Source: Rhizobiales bacterium CCH3-A5 (GTDB lineage Bacteria > Pseudomonadota > Alphaproteobacteria > Rhizobiales > Beijerinckiaceae). From it: 64,000 nt of DNA. The stretch lies in NCBI GenBank assembly GCA_001556025.1, contig LSIB01000126.1:1-64000 (forward strand), written 5' to 3'. A program made the translations under genes and the position numbers. Within the stretch, counting starts at the first letter, position 1, and each line of letters opens with the position of its first letter. Positions 1-10,106 of this stretch are shown piece after piece. The notes below the pieces were generated by a model, which was not told where the DNA came from, did not search any database, and saw only the letters and a program-made list of their open reading frames with translations.

Positions 1-1
1 G

Positions 2-615
2 TCATGGGGCGGGGTCCAGAGGCATGGGGAGCCGCCGCAGATCGACGGGGGTTTGGGGGTCGATCTCGCCGACCATGGCCGGCTTGAGATCGTAGAGGGC
101 GGCAACGGCCTCGAGAGCGGCCGGCGCATCGAGGTTGACGCCCCATGAGGCGACGGTGCGGACGAAGGCGCGGGTCGTCATCAGGGTGACGGGGTAGTCG
201 ACCTCCAGGAAAAGGCCCGGCACCTTGCGGTCCTCGTAGAGCACCACGACCGATGACACGCTGTCAGGCCGCCAGTGGTCGATGAATTCGCGCAGGGCCA
301 ACTCGCCCGAGTTCCGCAGGCCGGATTTCAGGCGGGCGTCCTCCTCGGGCGTGCGCGGGCGCGCCCTGAGGGCGGCGATGCCCTCGCCGATGATCGTCGA
401 GACCCGCAGCAAAGCGTCGCCCTCTGCGTCGATCCATCGCCTGATGTCGGCCTCATAAGGCTTGGTCTCGTCGCCGACCAGTTCGTCCTCGACGCGATCG
501 ACCAGCACGATGCGACGGTTCAAACGCGCCAGCATCGGCAGCAGACCGGCCGCCGCCAGCCGCAGGATGGGCCCGGCATCGGCGATGACGATGGGTTCGC
601 GGGAGGCGGGCGACA

Positions 616-619
<4 letters not shown>
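2..619 (-). CDS. PIN-like domain protein
   Basis: A 205-residue protein whose N-terminus ([16 protein letters not shown]) has the hydrophobic strand plus Asp that opens PIN nuclease domains. Further acidic residues follow: DRVEDELV near residue 42, SGELALREF near 105 and LYEDRKVPG near 128, which is the usual spacing of a PIN active site. PIN proteins are metal-dependent RNases, often toxins. Its start codon overlaps the cysS stop (ATGA, 616-619), so it is probably translated with cysS. No antitoxin gene is visible next to it, so a toxin role is unproven. It is longer than typical VapC proteins (about 130-140 residues). Confidence 0.6.
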
Positions 620-2154
<1,535 letters not shown>

Positions 2155-2463
2155 CGGGCAGGTCCTGCAAAGACGGCAAAAAGCATATCACGGCCGCTGG
2201 CCGGGGCGCTGTTGTCAGGTCTTTTGGGACGAGGACGTGAGCAGCCGGCCAGCGAAAGCTAGCGGCAAATCCGACAAATCAGGGTGGCGGCTCGCGTCAT
2301 GACATTCTGCTTGCCTGCGCGCCGCGTTTCCGTCAAGAGGGCGACCCGCTCGCGCTGCGCTGCAGCATGAATCGAGCGCCGCTTCATTCAAATTTAACCG
2401 ATTGGAACCATTCTTCCGATTCGAAGGTTGTGAGCCAGACCGGTCACCAGGAACCTCTGCACC
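2155..2463. other. Intergenic region between cysS and a secreted protein
   Basis: 309 bases without a convincing gene. It carries a 10-bp inverted repeat (CGCTGGCCGG at 2195-2204 and its complement at 2245-2254) just upstream of cysS, and near its right end an EcfG-type promoter facing the small secreted protein. Nothing else was recognised. Confidence 0.6.
2404..2429 (+). promoter_or_regulatory. Likely sigma-EcfG (general stress) promoter
   Basis: GGAAC at 2404-2408, a 17-base spacer, then GGTT at 2426-2429. Alphaproteobacterial EcfG promoters follow GGAAC-N16/17-(c)GTT. The element sits 35 bases before the ATG of the small secreted protein, leaving a short leader with an AGGA ribosome site. 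Seen: motif, spacing and position. Inferred: stress control. Confidence 0.55.
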
Positions 2464-2793
2464 ATGCGCCGCGCCGTCGCCCTACTCGGCCTTTTCGGCA
2501 TCCTCGGAGCCGGGATTTCGCTCTCGGTCCTGCCGACCTCGCAGACCGCCGCTTCGCCCAACACGCCGCGCACCTTCCTGATCCCGGCCAGCGACGGTTA
2601 CGGCGTCGCCGACTGCATCTCGAGCAAGTCGGAATGCGGCAAGATCGTCGCCAACGCCTGGTGCGAGGCGCAAGGCTACAAGCAGGCGACCGCTTTCGGG
2701 CTGGCCTCGCGCGAGGACTTCACCGGTTCGGTGGCGAAGTCGAGCACGGGCGCAGGTCCCGAGCAGCCGCTCGTCATTACCTGCGGCGGCTGA
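2464..2793 (+). CDS. Small secreted protein, unknown function
   Basis: A 109-residue protein with an N-terminal signal sequence (MRRAVALLGLFGILGAGISLSVLP) and a short mature region with Cys residues (VADCISSKSECGKI, ANAWCEAQG, VITCGG). The even number of cysteines suggests periplasmic disulfides. It follows an EcfG-like promoter, so stress induction is plausible. Family not recognised. It converges with the brnTA pair, 6 bases apart. Confidence 0.7.
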   Translation: MRRAVALLGLFGILGAGISLSVLPTSQTAASPNTPRTFLIPASDGYGVADCISSKSECGKIVANAWCEAQGYKQATAFGLASREDFTGSVAKSSTGAGPEQPLVITCGG

Positions 2794-2799
2794 GGCAAT

Positions 2800-3084
2800 T
2801 CAGCCCGTCTTGCGCTTCTGCGCTTCGACATAGGCTTTCAACACATTCTGCATGCGCGTCAGGTGGCCCTTGCCGCCCTGCTTGAAGAAATCGAACACTG
2901 CCGGGTCGAGCTTGAGATGGACCGAGGTCCGCTCGACCGCAGGTTCAACGACGACCGCATTGGCCCAGAAATCCTCGCCAAGGCTCGGGCCGGGCTCTGC
3001 ATTGGGATTGTAATAGAGTTCGCCACGGCGACGCATCGCACCAAGTTCAGCCAACGTTGCTCGCCTGATATCGCTTCCGCTCAT
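2800..3084 (-). CDS. brnA: BrnA-family antitoxin
   Basis: A 94-residue protein of the BrnA type: a basic N-terminal segment (IRRATLAELGAMRRRGEL), a conserved FW motif (GEDFWANA) and a C-terminal ribbon-helix-helix region (TSVHLKLDPAVFDFFKQGG). BrnA binds and neutralises BrnT and autorepresses the operon. The start overlaps the end of brnT by 38 bases and is preceded by a strong AGGAGGT ribosome site, which supports this start. Confidence 0.85.
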   Translation of the reverse strand: MSGSDIRRATLAELGAMRRRGELYYNPNAEPGPSLGEDFWANAVVVEPAVERTSVHLKLDPAVFDFFKQGGKGHLTRMQNVLKAYVEAQKRKTG

Positions 3085-3322
3085 TTCGACCTCCTCGCCA
3101 TGCCGTGATCAGCCGTGTCACGGCGCCGCGCTGCGTGTGAACAACCACAAAACAGTCGCCATCGACCATTCCTATCGAGATGAGGCGAACCTCACCGTTA
3201 TAGTCACGTTCGTCTTGTCGCGTTAAAACGCGGCTTTCGAAGATACCCGCCGCGTAAAGAATATCGACATTGCGCTCAGCGAGCGTCCTCTGTCGCTTCG
3301 GCTCATCCCAATCCAGTTCCAA
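3047..3322 (-). CDS. brnT: BrnT-family toxin (RNase)
   Basis: A 91-residue BrnT-like protein: LDWDEPKRQRTLAERNVD at the N-terminus, then VRLISIGMVDG and FVVVHTQRGAVTRLITAWR, matching the RelE-like fold of BrnT ribonucleases, with the basic residues near the C-terminus (RGGRNERKRYQ) expected for RNA cleavage. Toxin first and antitoxin second is the normal BrnTA order. It is probably chromosomally stable; no mobile element is next to it. Confidence 0.85.
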   Translation of the reverse strand: MELDWDEPKRQRTLAERNVDILYAAGIFESRVLTRQDERDYNGEVRLISIGMVDGDCFVVVHTQRGAVTRLITAWRGGRNERKRYQASNVG

Positions 3323-3374
3323 GGCGCAGGCTCCTCGTTCCGGATTGGAAGTGCCGTTGCCCTAAGCCGGAGCC

Positions 3375-3410
3375 GCATAAAATGTACGTTAAAAATATAC
3401 ACCCAAGCAA
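3375..3410 (-). promoter_or_regulatory. AT-rich promoter of brnTA
   Basis: A markedly AT-rich patch in otherwise GC-rich DNA. On the minus strand TTGCTT (3410-3405) and TACATT lie about 18 bases apart, resembling a housekeeping promoter about 50 bases before the brnT start. BrnA-type autorepressors bind in such a position, but no clean operator was identified. Confidence 0.35.
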
Positions 3411-3439
3411 TCAACCGCAAGAGGCTTTCGTCGGCTGCT

Positions 3440-3955
3440 CTACTTCACCCACTCTCCGCATTTCGCGGGCTCGCTCGTGCCGCCCCAAGGCATGATCGGG
3501 ACCGTCGAGGTCGAGTTCTGCGGCGAGCCGTCGATCAGCTTGTCGGTATAGACCATATAGATCAGCACGTTGCGCTTGGCGTCGCAGCCGCGCACGATCT
3601 GCATCTTCTTCCAGATCAGCGAGCGGCGCTCGCGGAAGACGACATCGCCCTGCCCCGACTTTTCCTTGAACCTGATCGGGCCGACCTGGCGGCAGGCCAG
3701 AGACACCTCCGAGACCTCCTCGGCCACGCCGAACATGCCTGATACTCCGCCCTTCTCGGGCACGGTGTAATGGCAGGCGACGCCCTCGACGACCGGGTCG
3801 TCGACGCCGTAGACGGCGAGCTTGTCGTCCGGCGTCAGCATCTTCCAGACGGTGGATTTCTTGAAGATCAGGTCTTCCTGCGCGGCGGCAGGCGCGGCAA
3901 GCGCGCCCAGCGCGAGCGCGGCGCAGAGTGTCGTGGCAAAATGACGGATTTGCAT
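3440..3955 (-). CDS. creA: CreA family periplasmic protein
   Basis: 171 residues: a signal peptide (MQIRHFATTLCAALALGALAAPAAAQ) followed by the characteristic CreA sequence (DLIFKKSTVWKMLTPDDKL, DDPVVEGVACHYT, MPWGG near the C-terminus). CreA proteins are widespread in Proteobacteria and of unknown function. The start chosen is the Met directly before the signal peptide; a longer frame exists but runs into the divergent acetyltransferase. Confidence 0.88.
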   Translation of the reverse strand: MQIRHFATTLCAALALGALAAPAAAQEDLIFKKSTVWKMLTPDDKLAVYGVDDPVVEGVACHYTVPEKGGVSGMFGVAEEVSEVSLACRQVGPIRFKEKSGQGDVVFRERRSLIWKKMQIVRGCDAKRNVLIYMVYTDKLIDGSPQNSTSTVPIMPWGGTSEPAKCGEWVK

Positions 3956-4039
3956 GCTCGGCCGGGCCCCTGTTGCCGGTAGGATTTGCGCGATATGGGA
4001 TGCGGTGGCCGTTCCCGCCAGTCCGCTGCCACGCCAATC

Positions 4040-4600
4040 ATGACCCGCACATTGCCCGAATTCACGACGGCGCGCCTGAGATTGTGCCCCCGCACGCCGG
4101 CCGATCTCGACGCGGTGATGGTGCTTAACGCCGATCCGCAAGTGATGCGCTTCATCGCGCCACCGGGATCGCCAGCGATGGGGCGCGAGGCGGTCGCGGC
4201 GCGCAGCTTTGCGCATGTCGAAGAGGGGCTCGGATACTGGAGCGTGTTTGCCGTCGGCGACGAGCCGCCGCTCGGCTATGTCGGGCTGATCCCGCAAGGC
4301 GAAGGCCATGACGGCGTCCAGTTGAGCTACCGCTTCGCGCCGCGAGCATGGGGCCATGGCTATGCAGGCGAGGCGGCGGCCTGCCTGCTTCGATACGGCT
4401 TCGGGGAGCTTGCCCTTCCCAGGATCGCGCTGTTGACGCATCCCGACAATCTGGCCTCGTGCCGGCTCGCCGAACGTCTGGGTTTTCGCAGCGTCGCGAA
4501 TGCCGGCGGCGAGACGATCGGCGATCCGCCGGTCGAGGGCGCGGTCTATGTTCTGCCCCGCCGTGTCTGGCTTGCCGGCCTCACGCCGCCAGCGGCCTGA
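4040..4600 (+). CDS. GNAT family N-acetyltransferase
   Basis: 186 residues of the RimJ/RimL-like GNAT type: the opening FTTARLRLCPRTPADLDAV, then LGYVGLIP, and the acetyl-CoA loop region RAWGHGYAGEAAACLLRYGF, ending with NLASCRLAERLGFR. Such enzymes acetylate small molecules or protein N-termini; the substrate cannot be told. The start at the second Met was chosen because the family begins there. Its 3' end overlaps a convergent membrane protein gene by 20 bases. Confidence 0.85.
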   Translation: MTRTLPEFTTARLRLCPRTPADLDAVMVLNADPQVMRFIAPPGSPAMGREAVAARSFAHVEEGLGYWSVFAVGDEPPLGYVGLIPQGEGHDGVQLSYRFAPRAWGHGYAGEAAACLLRYGFGELALPRIALLTHPDNLASCRLAERLGFRSVANAGGETIGDPPVEGAVYVLPRRVWLAGLTPPAA

Positions 4601-5114
4601 ACACGAGCCAGGCCGCGACCAGCGCGCCCACAGTGCCAGCCAGGAACAGCACGAGCTTGACCTGCGTGACGCGGCTGGCGAAGGCGACGTTGCCGGGTTC
4701 GACCTTGGGGTAGCTGTCGAGCAGTTTCGCGATCGAGAGGTTCTCGGCGATGTCCGCCAGCCCGCCGAGCAGCCAGCCGCCGCCGCAGAGCGCCGCCACC
4801 CACCAGGGCTGACCGCGCATCGCGAGGCCCGCGATCAGGGTCGCGCCGACGATGGCGTAGGTCGCGGCGCAGGCGATGTCGGCCGGCAGGACGCGGGTGC
4901 GATACTTCGCGCGCCGCTCGGGGCCGTAAGCCGCGAAGAGCTTGTCGACATCGGCGACCGTAAAGCCGTTCCAGTCGTTCTCGAGGAAGCGGGCGACACC
5001 CTGCCGGCCCGCCCAGATGCCGACGAGCCAGAACAGCAGCATCACCAGGGCCGGGCCCCAGATGAAGAAGGCGAGCGGAATCGCGGTCGGGTAGAAGGGC
5101 AGCGGTTCGATCAT
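4581..5114 (-). CDS. Predicted membrane protein, unknown function
   Basis: 177 residues with about four hydrophobic helices: near residues 12-33 (IPLAFFIWGPALVMLLFWLV), 80-100, 105-125 and 150-172 (LVLFLAGTVGALVAAWLVF). A soluble stretch between the first two helices carries VADVDKLFAAYGPERRAKY. No family recognised. It converges with the acetyltransferase. Confidence 0.65.
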   Translation of the reverse strand: MIEPLPFYPTAIPLAFFIWGPALVMLLFWLVGIWAGRQGVARFLENDWNGFTVADVDKLFAAYGPERRAKYRTRVLPADIACAATYAIVGATLIAGLAMRGQPWWVAALCGGGWLLGGLADIAENLSIAKLLDSYPKVEPGNVAFASRVTQVKLVLFLAGTVGALVAAWLVFRPLAA

Positions 5115-5150
5115 GGCTCGCTCGGCTGTTTCGGCGTCGTCTGCTTACCT

Positions 5151-5369
5151 CTAGCCCGCCTCGCGAGCGAGCGCCAACGCTTCGCGCAACACGTCGGGAT
5201 CGCCGATCTGACTGGCGAGAATCAGCACGAGGCGCGCGTTGAGGGCCGCGCTCTGCGCTTCGTCGAGCCCGCGATGGGCGAGCGCGATCAGGCGATAGGC
5301 GGCGTCGGGATCGGCGAGGCGCTGTGCCAGTCTCCATTCCGCCGGGGCGACAGGCTGTGAGTCCGTCAT
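5151..5369 (-). CDS. DUF2783 domain protein
   Basis: A 72-residue helical protein (WRLAQRLADPDAAYRLIALA; LNARLVLILASQIGD) matching the small DUF2783 proteins that travel with FAD monooxygenases. Its start overlaps the monooxygenase stop (ATGA at 5366-5369), so the two are translationally coupled. Function unknown; a role as partner or modulator of the monooxygenase is inferred from linkage only. Confidence 0.75.
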   Translation of the reverse strand: MTDSQPVAPAEWRLAQRLADPDAAYRLIALAHRGLDEAQSAALNARLVLILASQIGDPDVLREALALAREAG

Positions 5370-6970
5370 GACCTGCGACCCTCCAGCCGTTCCACCGCGC
5401 CGACGATATCGGCCCGCGTCGCCTGACGGACGCGCGCAGCGACGTGGCCGTCGGGCCGCAGCACCACGGCGTCGCCGGCATCGAGCGCGTAGCGCGCCGC
5501 GAGCAGGCCGGATGGGCCGGGGCTTTCCATGAGCGTCTTTGCGCAGGGCGCGGCGACCCAGGCCACGCCCGGCGGCGCGAGCTCGGCTGCATCCTCGCCA
5601 TGAACGATGACGACGGGACGACCCGGCCGCAGCGCCTCGCTGAGCCAGCCCACCCCGCCATCCGCCAGCGGCAACGGCGCATCCCTGAAGGGCGCGCCCG
5701 GCGCGACGCCGCCCTGCCAGCCGCGATCGGGCGTCGAGAGCGGCGAGGCAGCGTAGCTCGTCGGCTGCGACAGGCGGCCCGAATTGACGAAGGGCCGTCC
5801 CAATGCCGAAGTCGCCGCCAGCGAGAGGGCGGCATCCCGCAGAACGCGCTCGCCGGGCGAGCGCGGCGCGATGAACTCGGTGGCGCGCGTCGAGTGCAGA
5901 ATGTTTTCGTCGGCTGCGGCGACGCGCTCGCTGTCGTAGCTGTCGATCAGCGAAAGCGGGCTCCTGCCCTCGATCACGAGCGCCAGCTTCCAGCCGAGAT
6001 TGTCGGCATCCTGGATGCCGGAATTGGCGCCGCGCGCGCCGAAGGGCGAGACCTGATGGGCGGCGTCTCCGGCGAAGATCACGCGGCCATGAACGAAGCG
6101 GTCGAGCCGGCGGCACTGGAAACGGTAGACCGAGACCCATTCGAGCGAAAAATCGCCATGGCCGAGCATCTGCTCGATGCGCGGGCGGACGCGTTCGGGC
6201 CGCCTCTCGGCGTCCGCGTCGGCGTCCGGTCCGAGTTGCAGGTCGATTCGCCAGATGTCGTCGGGCTGCTTGTGCAGGAGCGCCGACTGGCCCGCATGGA
6301 ACGGCGGCGCGAACCAGAACCAGCGCTCGGTCGGGAAATCGGCGCGCATCTTCACGTCGGCGATCAGGAACTTGTCCTCGAAGGCCTCGCCTTTGAACTC
6401 CAGCCCGAGCATGGCGCGCGTCGGCGAGCGCGCGCCGTCGCAGGCGACGACCCATTCGGCCTCGATACGGTAGTCGCCATCGGGTGTGGCGATGGTCAGC
6501 AGCGCGCCGTCATTGCGCGGTTCGAGCGCCGTCAGACGGTTCGCCCAGCGCAGTTCGATCAGCGGCTCGGCCGCCGCGGCCTCGGCCAGCGCGGCCTCGA
6601 CGTAATACTGCTGAAGATTGATGAAGGCGGGCTGCTTGTGGCCATCTTCCGGCAGCAGGTCGAAATCGTAGAGTTCCTGCTCGCCGCGAAAGACACGGCC
6701 CCTGCGCCAGGTGACACCCTTCGCGACCATGGCGTCGGCGAGACCCAGCCGGTCGAAAATCTCGAGCGTGCGCTTGGCGAAGCAGATGGCGCGCGAGCCC
6801 TCGCCGATGCGGTCGCTGTCGTCGATCAGCACGACCGGGACGGCGCGTCGGGCGAGGTCGAGCGCCAGCGTCAGGCCGACGGGGCCGGCTCCGACAATGA
6901 CAACCGGGTGATGCGCAGGGATGCGTGCGTCCTGATCGGGCGAGCGGCGATAGGCGAATTGGCGGTACAT
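5366..6970 (-). CDS. FAD-dependent aromatic monooxygenase
   Basis: 534 residues of the PHBH/MhpA class. The dinucleotide fold is VVIVGAGPVGLTLALDLARR near residue 25, the second FAD motif is VVACDGARSPTRAML, and the GD motif is RVIFAGDAAHQVSPFGARG. A thioredoxin-like C-terminal region follows, as in 3-(3-hydroxyphenyl)propionate hydroxylases. These enzymes hydroxylate aromatic acids using NAD(P)H and O2. The Met at 6970 was chosen because it directly precedes the FAD fold. It is in one operon with MBL-fold and FAH-family hydrolases, which suggests an aromatic or ring-derived substrate. Confidence 0.88.
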   Translation of the reverse strand: MYRQFAYRRSPDQDARIPAHHPVVIVGAGPVGLTLALDLARRAVPVVLIDDSDRIGEGSRAICFAKRTLEIFDRLGLADAMVAKGVTWRRGRVFRGEQELYDFDLLPEDGHKQPAFINLQQYYVEAALAEAAAAEPLIELRWANRLTALEPRNDGALLTIATPDGDYRIEAEWVVACDGARSPTRAMLGLEFKGEAFEDKFLIADVKMRADFPTERWFWFAPPFHAGQSALLHKQPDDIWRIDLQLGPDADADAERRPERVRPRIEQMLGHGDFSLEWVSVYRFQCRRLDRFVHGRVIFAGDAAHQVSPFGARGANSGIQDADNLGWKLALVIEGRSPLSLIDSYDSERVAAADENILHSTRATEFIAPRSPGERVLRDAALSLAATSALGRPFVNSGRLSQPTSYAASPLSTPDRGWQGGVAPGAPFRDAPLPLADGGVGWLSEALRPGRPVVIVHGEDAAELAPPGVAWVAAPCAKTLMESPGPSGLLAARYALDAGDAVVLRPDGHVAARVRQATRADIVGAVERLEGRRS

Positions 6971-6978
6971 GGTCCGCC

Positions 6979-7941
6979 CTACCCCCGCAACTCCAGCCAC
7001 ATCTGCCGATCCCGCTCGTCGGTCCAGATGCGCGGATGATCCAGCCCGTTCGCCTCGTCGAAAGCGCGGGAGACATTGAAGGGCAGGCAGTGCTCGAAGA
7101 TGACCCAGTCGCCATAGGACGGCTTGAGGGCGGCATGGACGCGCTCGAAGGTTTCGCGCAGCGAGCGGCCGGCCGAGGCATTCTGCTTCACGGCCTCGAA
7201 CAGGTCGCTGAGAAAAGCGCGCGTGCCGCCGATGCCGTCGGCCACCATCGCCTCGCCGACCAAGGCCGCGCCACGTCCCGGCACCATGGCGACCGAGCCG
7301 AGCGCACTGAGATTGTCCAGCGTATCGGGCCAGTCGGTGAAATGCGCGTCGCCGCAATAGGGCGTCGCGCCGTACTCGACGAGATCGCCGGCGAAGGAGA
7401 CATTCGCATCGGGAATCCAGGCGACGATGTCGCCGGCGGTGTGGCCACGGCCGAGCGACATGAGCCTGACCTCACGCTTGCCGAGCCAGAGCGAGCAATC
7501 CTCCGAAAAGGTCGTGGTCGGCCAGGTCAGGCCGGGGCGGATCGACTCCGCGCCCTGAAACAGGCGCGGGAAGCGGCCGATCTCGCTCGCCTTGTCCTGC
7601 TCTCCGCGCTCCACGATCATGGCGCGCGCCGCATCCGAGCAGATGATCTCAGCTGCGCCATAGGCCGGCGCGCCGAGCACGCGCACGGCGTGGTAATGCG
7701 ACAGCACGACATGGCGGATCGGCTTGTCGGTGACGGCGCGGACGCGGTCGATCACGGTCTGCGCCATTTTCGGCGTCGCCTGCGCGTCGAAGATGAGCAC
7801 GCTGTCATCGCCGACGACGACGCCGGTGTTGGGGTCGCCCTCGGCGGTGTAGGCGTAGACGCCCTTGCCGATTTCGTCGAACGAGATCGTCTTCTCACCG
7901 AGATCGGCGCTTGAGGCGAAGGCGGGCTTTTCAGATGGCAT
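6979..7941 (-). CDS. MBL-fold metallohydrolase-like protein
   Basis: 320 residues with the metallo-beta-lactamase fold (NTGVVVGDDSVLIFDAQATP; GRGHTAGDIVAWIPDANVSFAGDLVEYG). The usual HxHxDH metal motif reads SHYHAVRVLGA: the first two His remain, but Asp and the last His are replaced by Val and Arg. Downstream metal ligands (GHTAGD, AGDLVE) are present. The protein may bind a single metal or be repurposed. It lies between the FAH-family gene (11-base overlap) and the monooxygenase (8-base gap) and should act in the same pathway. Confidence 0.85.
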   Translation of the reverse strand: MPSEKPAFASSADLGEKTISFDEIGKGVYAYTAEGDPNTGVVVGDDSVLIFDAQATPKMAQTVIDRVRAVTDKPIRHVVLSHYHAVRVLGAPAYGAAEIICSDAARAMIVERGEQDKASEIGRFPRLFQGAESIRPGLTWPTTTFSEDCSLWLGKREVRLMSLGRGHTAGDIVAWIPDANVSFAGDLVEYGATPYCGDAHFTDWPDTLDNLSALGSVAMVPGRGAALVGEAMVADGIGGTRAFLSDLFEAVKQNASAGRSLRETFERVHAALKPSYGDWVIFEHCLPFNVSRAFDEANGLDHPRIWTDERDRQMWLELRG

Positions 7942-8944
7942 AGGGCAGGATGTCCTGTTCGATGGCGCCGAAGATGGAATGGCCGCTTGCGTCCTTCATC
8001 TCGATGCGGACGCTGTCGCCGAATCGCAGGAACGGTGTCGCGGCCGCGCCCTCCAGAATGGTCTCGACCATGCGCTGCTCGGCGATGCAGGCATAGCCGA
8101 GCCCGCCCTTGGTGACGGGCAGCCCTGGCCCGCCGGCCTTGTCGCGATTTGAGACGGTGCCCGAGCCGATGATCGTGCCGGCCCCGAGCGGGCGGGTTTT
8201 TGCGGCGTGCGCGATGAGCGCGCCGAAATCGAAGGTCATGTCGACGCCGGCGTCGGGCTTGCCGAAAGGCTTGCCGTTGACCTGCGTCAGCAGAGGCAGA
8301 TGGAGTTTTCCGTCCCGCCATGCGCCGCCCAATTCGTCTGGCGTCACGGCCACCGGCGAGAAGGCGCTGGGCGGCTTTGACTGAACGAATCCAAAGCCTT
8401 TCGCCAGTTCGCTCGCGATCAGATTCCGCAGGCTCACGTCGTTTGCGAGCATGACGAGGCGGACATGGCCCAGCGCTTCGGCGGCCGTCACGCCCATTGG
8501 AACGTCGCCGGTGACGACCGCGATCTCGGCCTCGAAATCGATGCCGTGTTCCTCGCTGCGGGCGTGGACGGCTGCGCGCGGGCCGAGGCTGGCGTCGGAG
8601 CCGCCCTGATACATCAGCGGGTCGGTCCAGAAGCTCTCGGGCATCTGCGCGCCCCGCGCTTTCCGCACCAGATCGACATGGTTCACATAGGCCGAACCGT
8701 CGAGCCACTGATAGGCGCGCGGCAAGGGCGAGGCGCAGTCATGCTCGTGGAAGCGAAAGGAGGGCACCGAGCCATGCTCCAGCCCCTCGGCGAGGTCGGC
8801 GAGGCGCGGCGCATGGCGGTCCCAGTCGTCGAGGGCGGCCTGTAGCGTCGCGACGACCGGGAAGGCGTCGGTGGCGCGCGTCAGATCCCTGGAGACCACG
8901 ACGAGGCGGCCGTCCCGGCCATGCGCGAGCGAAGCGACTTTCAT
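7931..8944 (-). CDS. Fumarylacetoacetate hydrolase family protein
   Basis: 337 residues of the FAH superfamily. Metal-binding acidic residues are visible in DFEAEIAVVTGDVP. Family motifs include VMLANDVSLRNLI, KPPSAFSPVAVTPDELG and LGAGTIIGSGTVSNRD. The family cleaves C-C bonds of acylpyruvates or fumarylacetoacetate. First gene of the four-gene operon running down to DUF2783. The divergent TRAP receptor at 9007 may deliver the substrate. The exact substrate is unknown; an aromatic ring-cleavage product is likely. Confidence 0.88.
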   Translation of the reverse strand: MKVASLAHGRDGRLVVVSRDLTRATDAFPVVATLQAALDDWDRHAPRLADLAEGLEHGSVPSFRFHEHDCASPLPRAYQWLDGSAYVNHVDLVRKARGAQMPESFWTDPLMYQGGSDASLGPRAAVHARSEEHGIDFEAEIAVVTGDVPMGVTAAEALGHVRLVMLANDVSLRNLIASELAKGFGFVQSKPPSAFSPVAVTPDELGGAWRDGKLHLPLLTQVNGKPFGKPDAGVDMTFDFGALIAHAAKTRPLGAGTIIGSGTVSNRDKAGGPGLPVTKGGLGYACIAEQRMVETILEGAAATPFLRFGDSVRIEMKDASGHSIFGAIEQDILPYAI

Positions 8945-9006
8945 GTCTTTTCATTCCTTCCCGGACGCGCCAGAAATGGCGCAAGAGTTTTTTGGGAGGT
9001 GACCAT

Positions 9007-10092
9007 ATGAAACGCCGCGACTTTTTGAAAACGGGCGCTCTCGCCGCCGCCGCTACGCCCGTCGCCATGCCCGCGATCGCGCAGGCGATGCCGGAGGTGC
9101 GCTGGCGGCTGACCTCGAGCTTCCCGCGGTCGCTCGACACCATCTACGGCACCGCGCAGCAATTCGCCAAGTTCATGGCCGACGCCACCGACGGCAAGTT
9201 CCAGGTCCAGGCCTTCTCGGCCGGCGAAATCGTGCCCGGCCTGCAGGCGCTCGACGCGGTCACCTCCGGCACCGTCGAATGCGCGCACACGCCGACCTAT
9301 TTCTATGTCGGCAAGGAGCCGGCGCTGGGGCTCGGCACCGGCATCCCCTTCGGCCTGAACGCCCGCCAGCAGCATAGCTGGTGGTATTTCGGCGGCGGCG
9401 AGGCGGTCGTCAACGAGGCCTTGGCCAAGTTCGGGGCCTACTCCATCCCGTGCGGCAATTCCGGCTGCCAGATGGGCGGGTTCTTCCGCAAGGAGATCAA
9501 TACGCTCGACGACCTCAAGGGGCTGAAGTTCCGCATCGGCGGCATGGGCGGGCAAGTGCTGGCCAAGCTCGGCGTGGTGCCGACGCAGATCGCCGCCGGT
9601 GACGTCTATCCGGCTCTGGAGCGCGGCACGATCGACGCCGCCGAGTTCGTCGGCCCCTATGACGACGAGAAGCTCGGCTTCGTGCGCGTCGCCAAGAACT
9701 ACTACTACCCGGGCTGGTGGGAGGGTGGCGCGATGCTGCATCTCGTCATCGGGCAGGAGGCCTGGAACAGGCTGCCCAAACATTATCAGGCCATCGTGTT
9801 CCATGCCTGCGAGGCGGCCAATAACTGGATGCTGGCGAAGTACGATGCGGTCAATCCAGGCGGACTGCGCCGTCTGGTCGCGCAGGGCGCGCAGCTCAAG
9901 GCCTTCCCCATCCCGGTGATGGAGGCCGCCCTCAAGGCGGCCGAAGAGTACTACGCCGAGACCTCCGCCAAGAGCGAGCTGTTCAAGAAGGGCTACGACT
10001 CGATGGTCGCTTTCCGCGGCGAGAACCTGCTCTGGTGGCAGGTCGCGGAGCTGTCCTATGACAGCTTCATGAACCGGCTCAGGGCGCGGTGA
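9007..10092 (+). CDS. TRAP transporter solute receptor (DctP/TakP type)
   Basis: 361 residues with a twin-arginine leader (MKRRDFLKTGALAAAATPVA). The start is fixed by GGAGGT at 8995-9000. The body matches TakP-like TRAP receptors: [38 protein letters not shown] and [13 protein letters not shown]. TakP binds 2-oxo acids in the periplasm. No DctQ/DctM membrane subunits are in the window. Two close paralogs are at 49503 and 50904. Here the usual WxGPYDD motif reads EFVGPYDD. Confidence 0.92.
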   Translation: MKRRDFLKTGALAAAATPVAMPAIAQAMPEVRWRLTSSFPRSLDTIYGTAQQFAKFMADATDGKFQVQAFSAGEIVPGLQALDAVTSGTVECAHTPTYFYVGKEPALGLGTGIPFGLNARQQHSWWYFGGGEAVVNEALAKFGAYSIPCGNSGCQMGGFFRKEINTLDDLKGLKFRIGGMGGQVLAKLGVVPTQIAAGDVYPALERGTIDAAEFVGPYDDEKLGFVRVAKNYYYPGWWEGGAMLHLVIGQEAWNRLPKHYQAIVFHACEAANNWMLAKYDAVNPGGLRRLVAQGAQLKAFPIPVMEAALKAAEEYYAETSAKSELFKKGYDSMVAFRGENLLWWQVAELSYDSFMNRLRAR

Positions 10093-10106
10093 ACGCGGCC
10101 CCAAAT

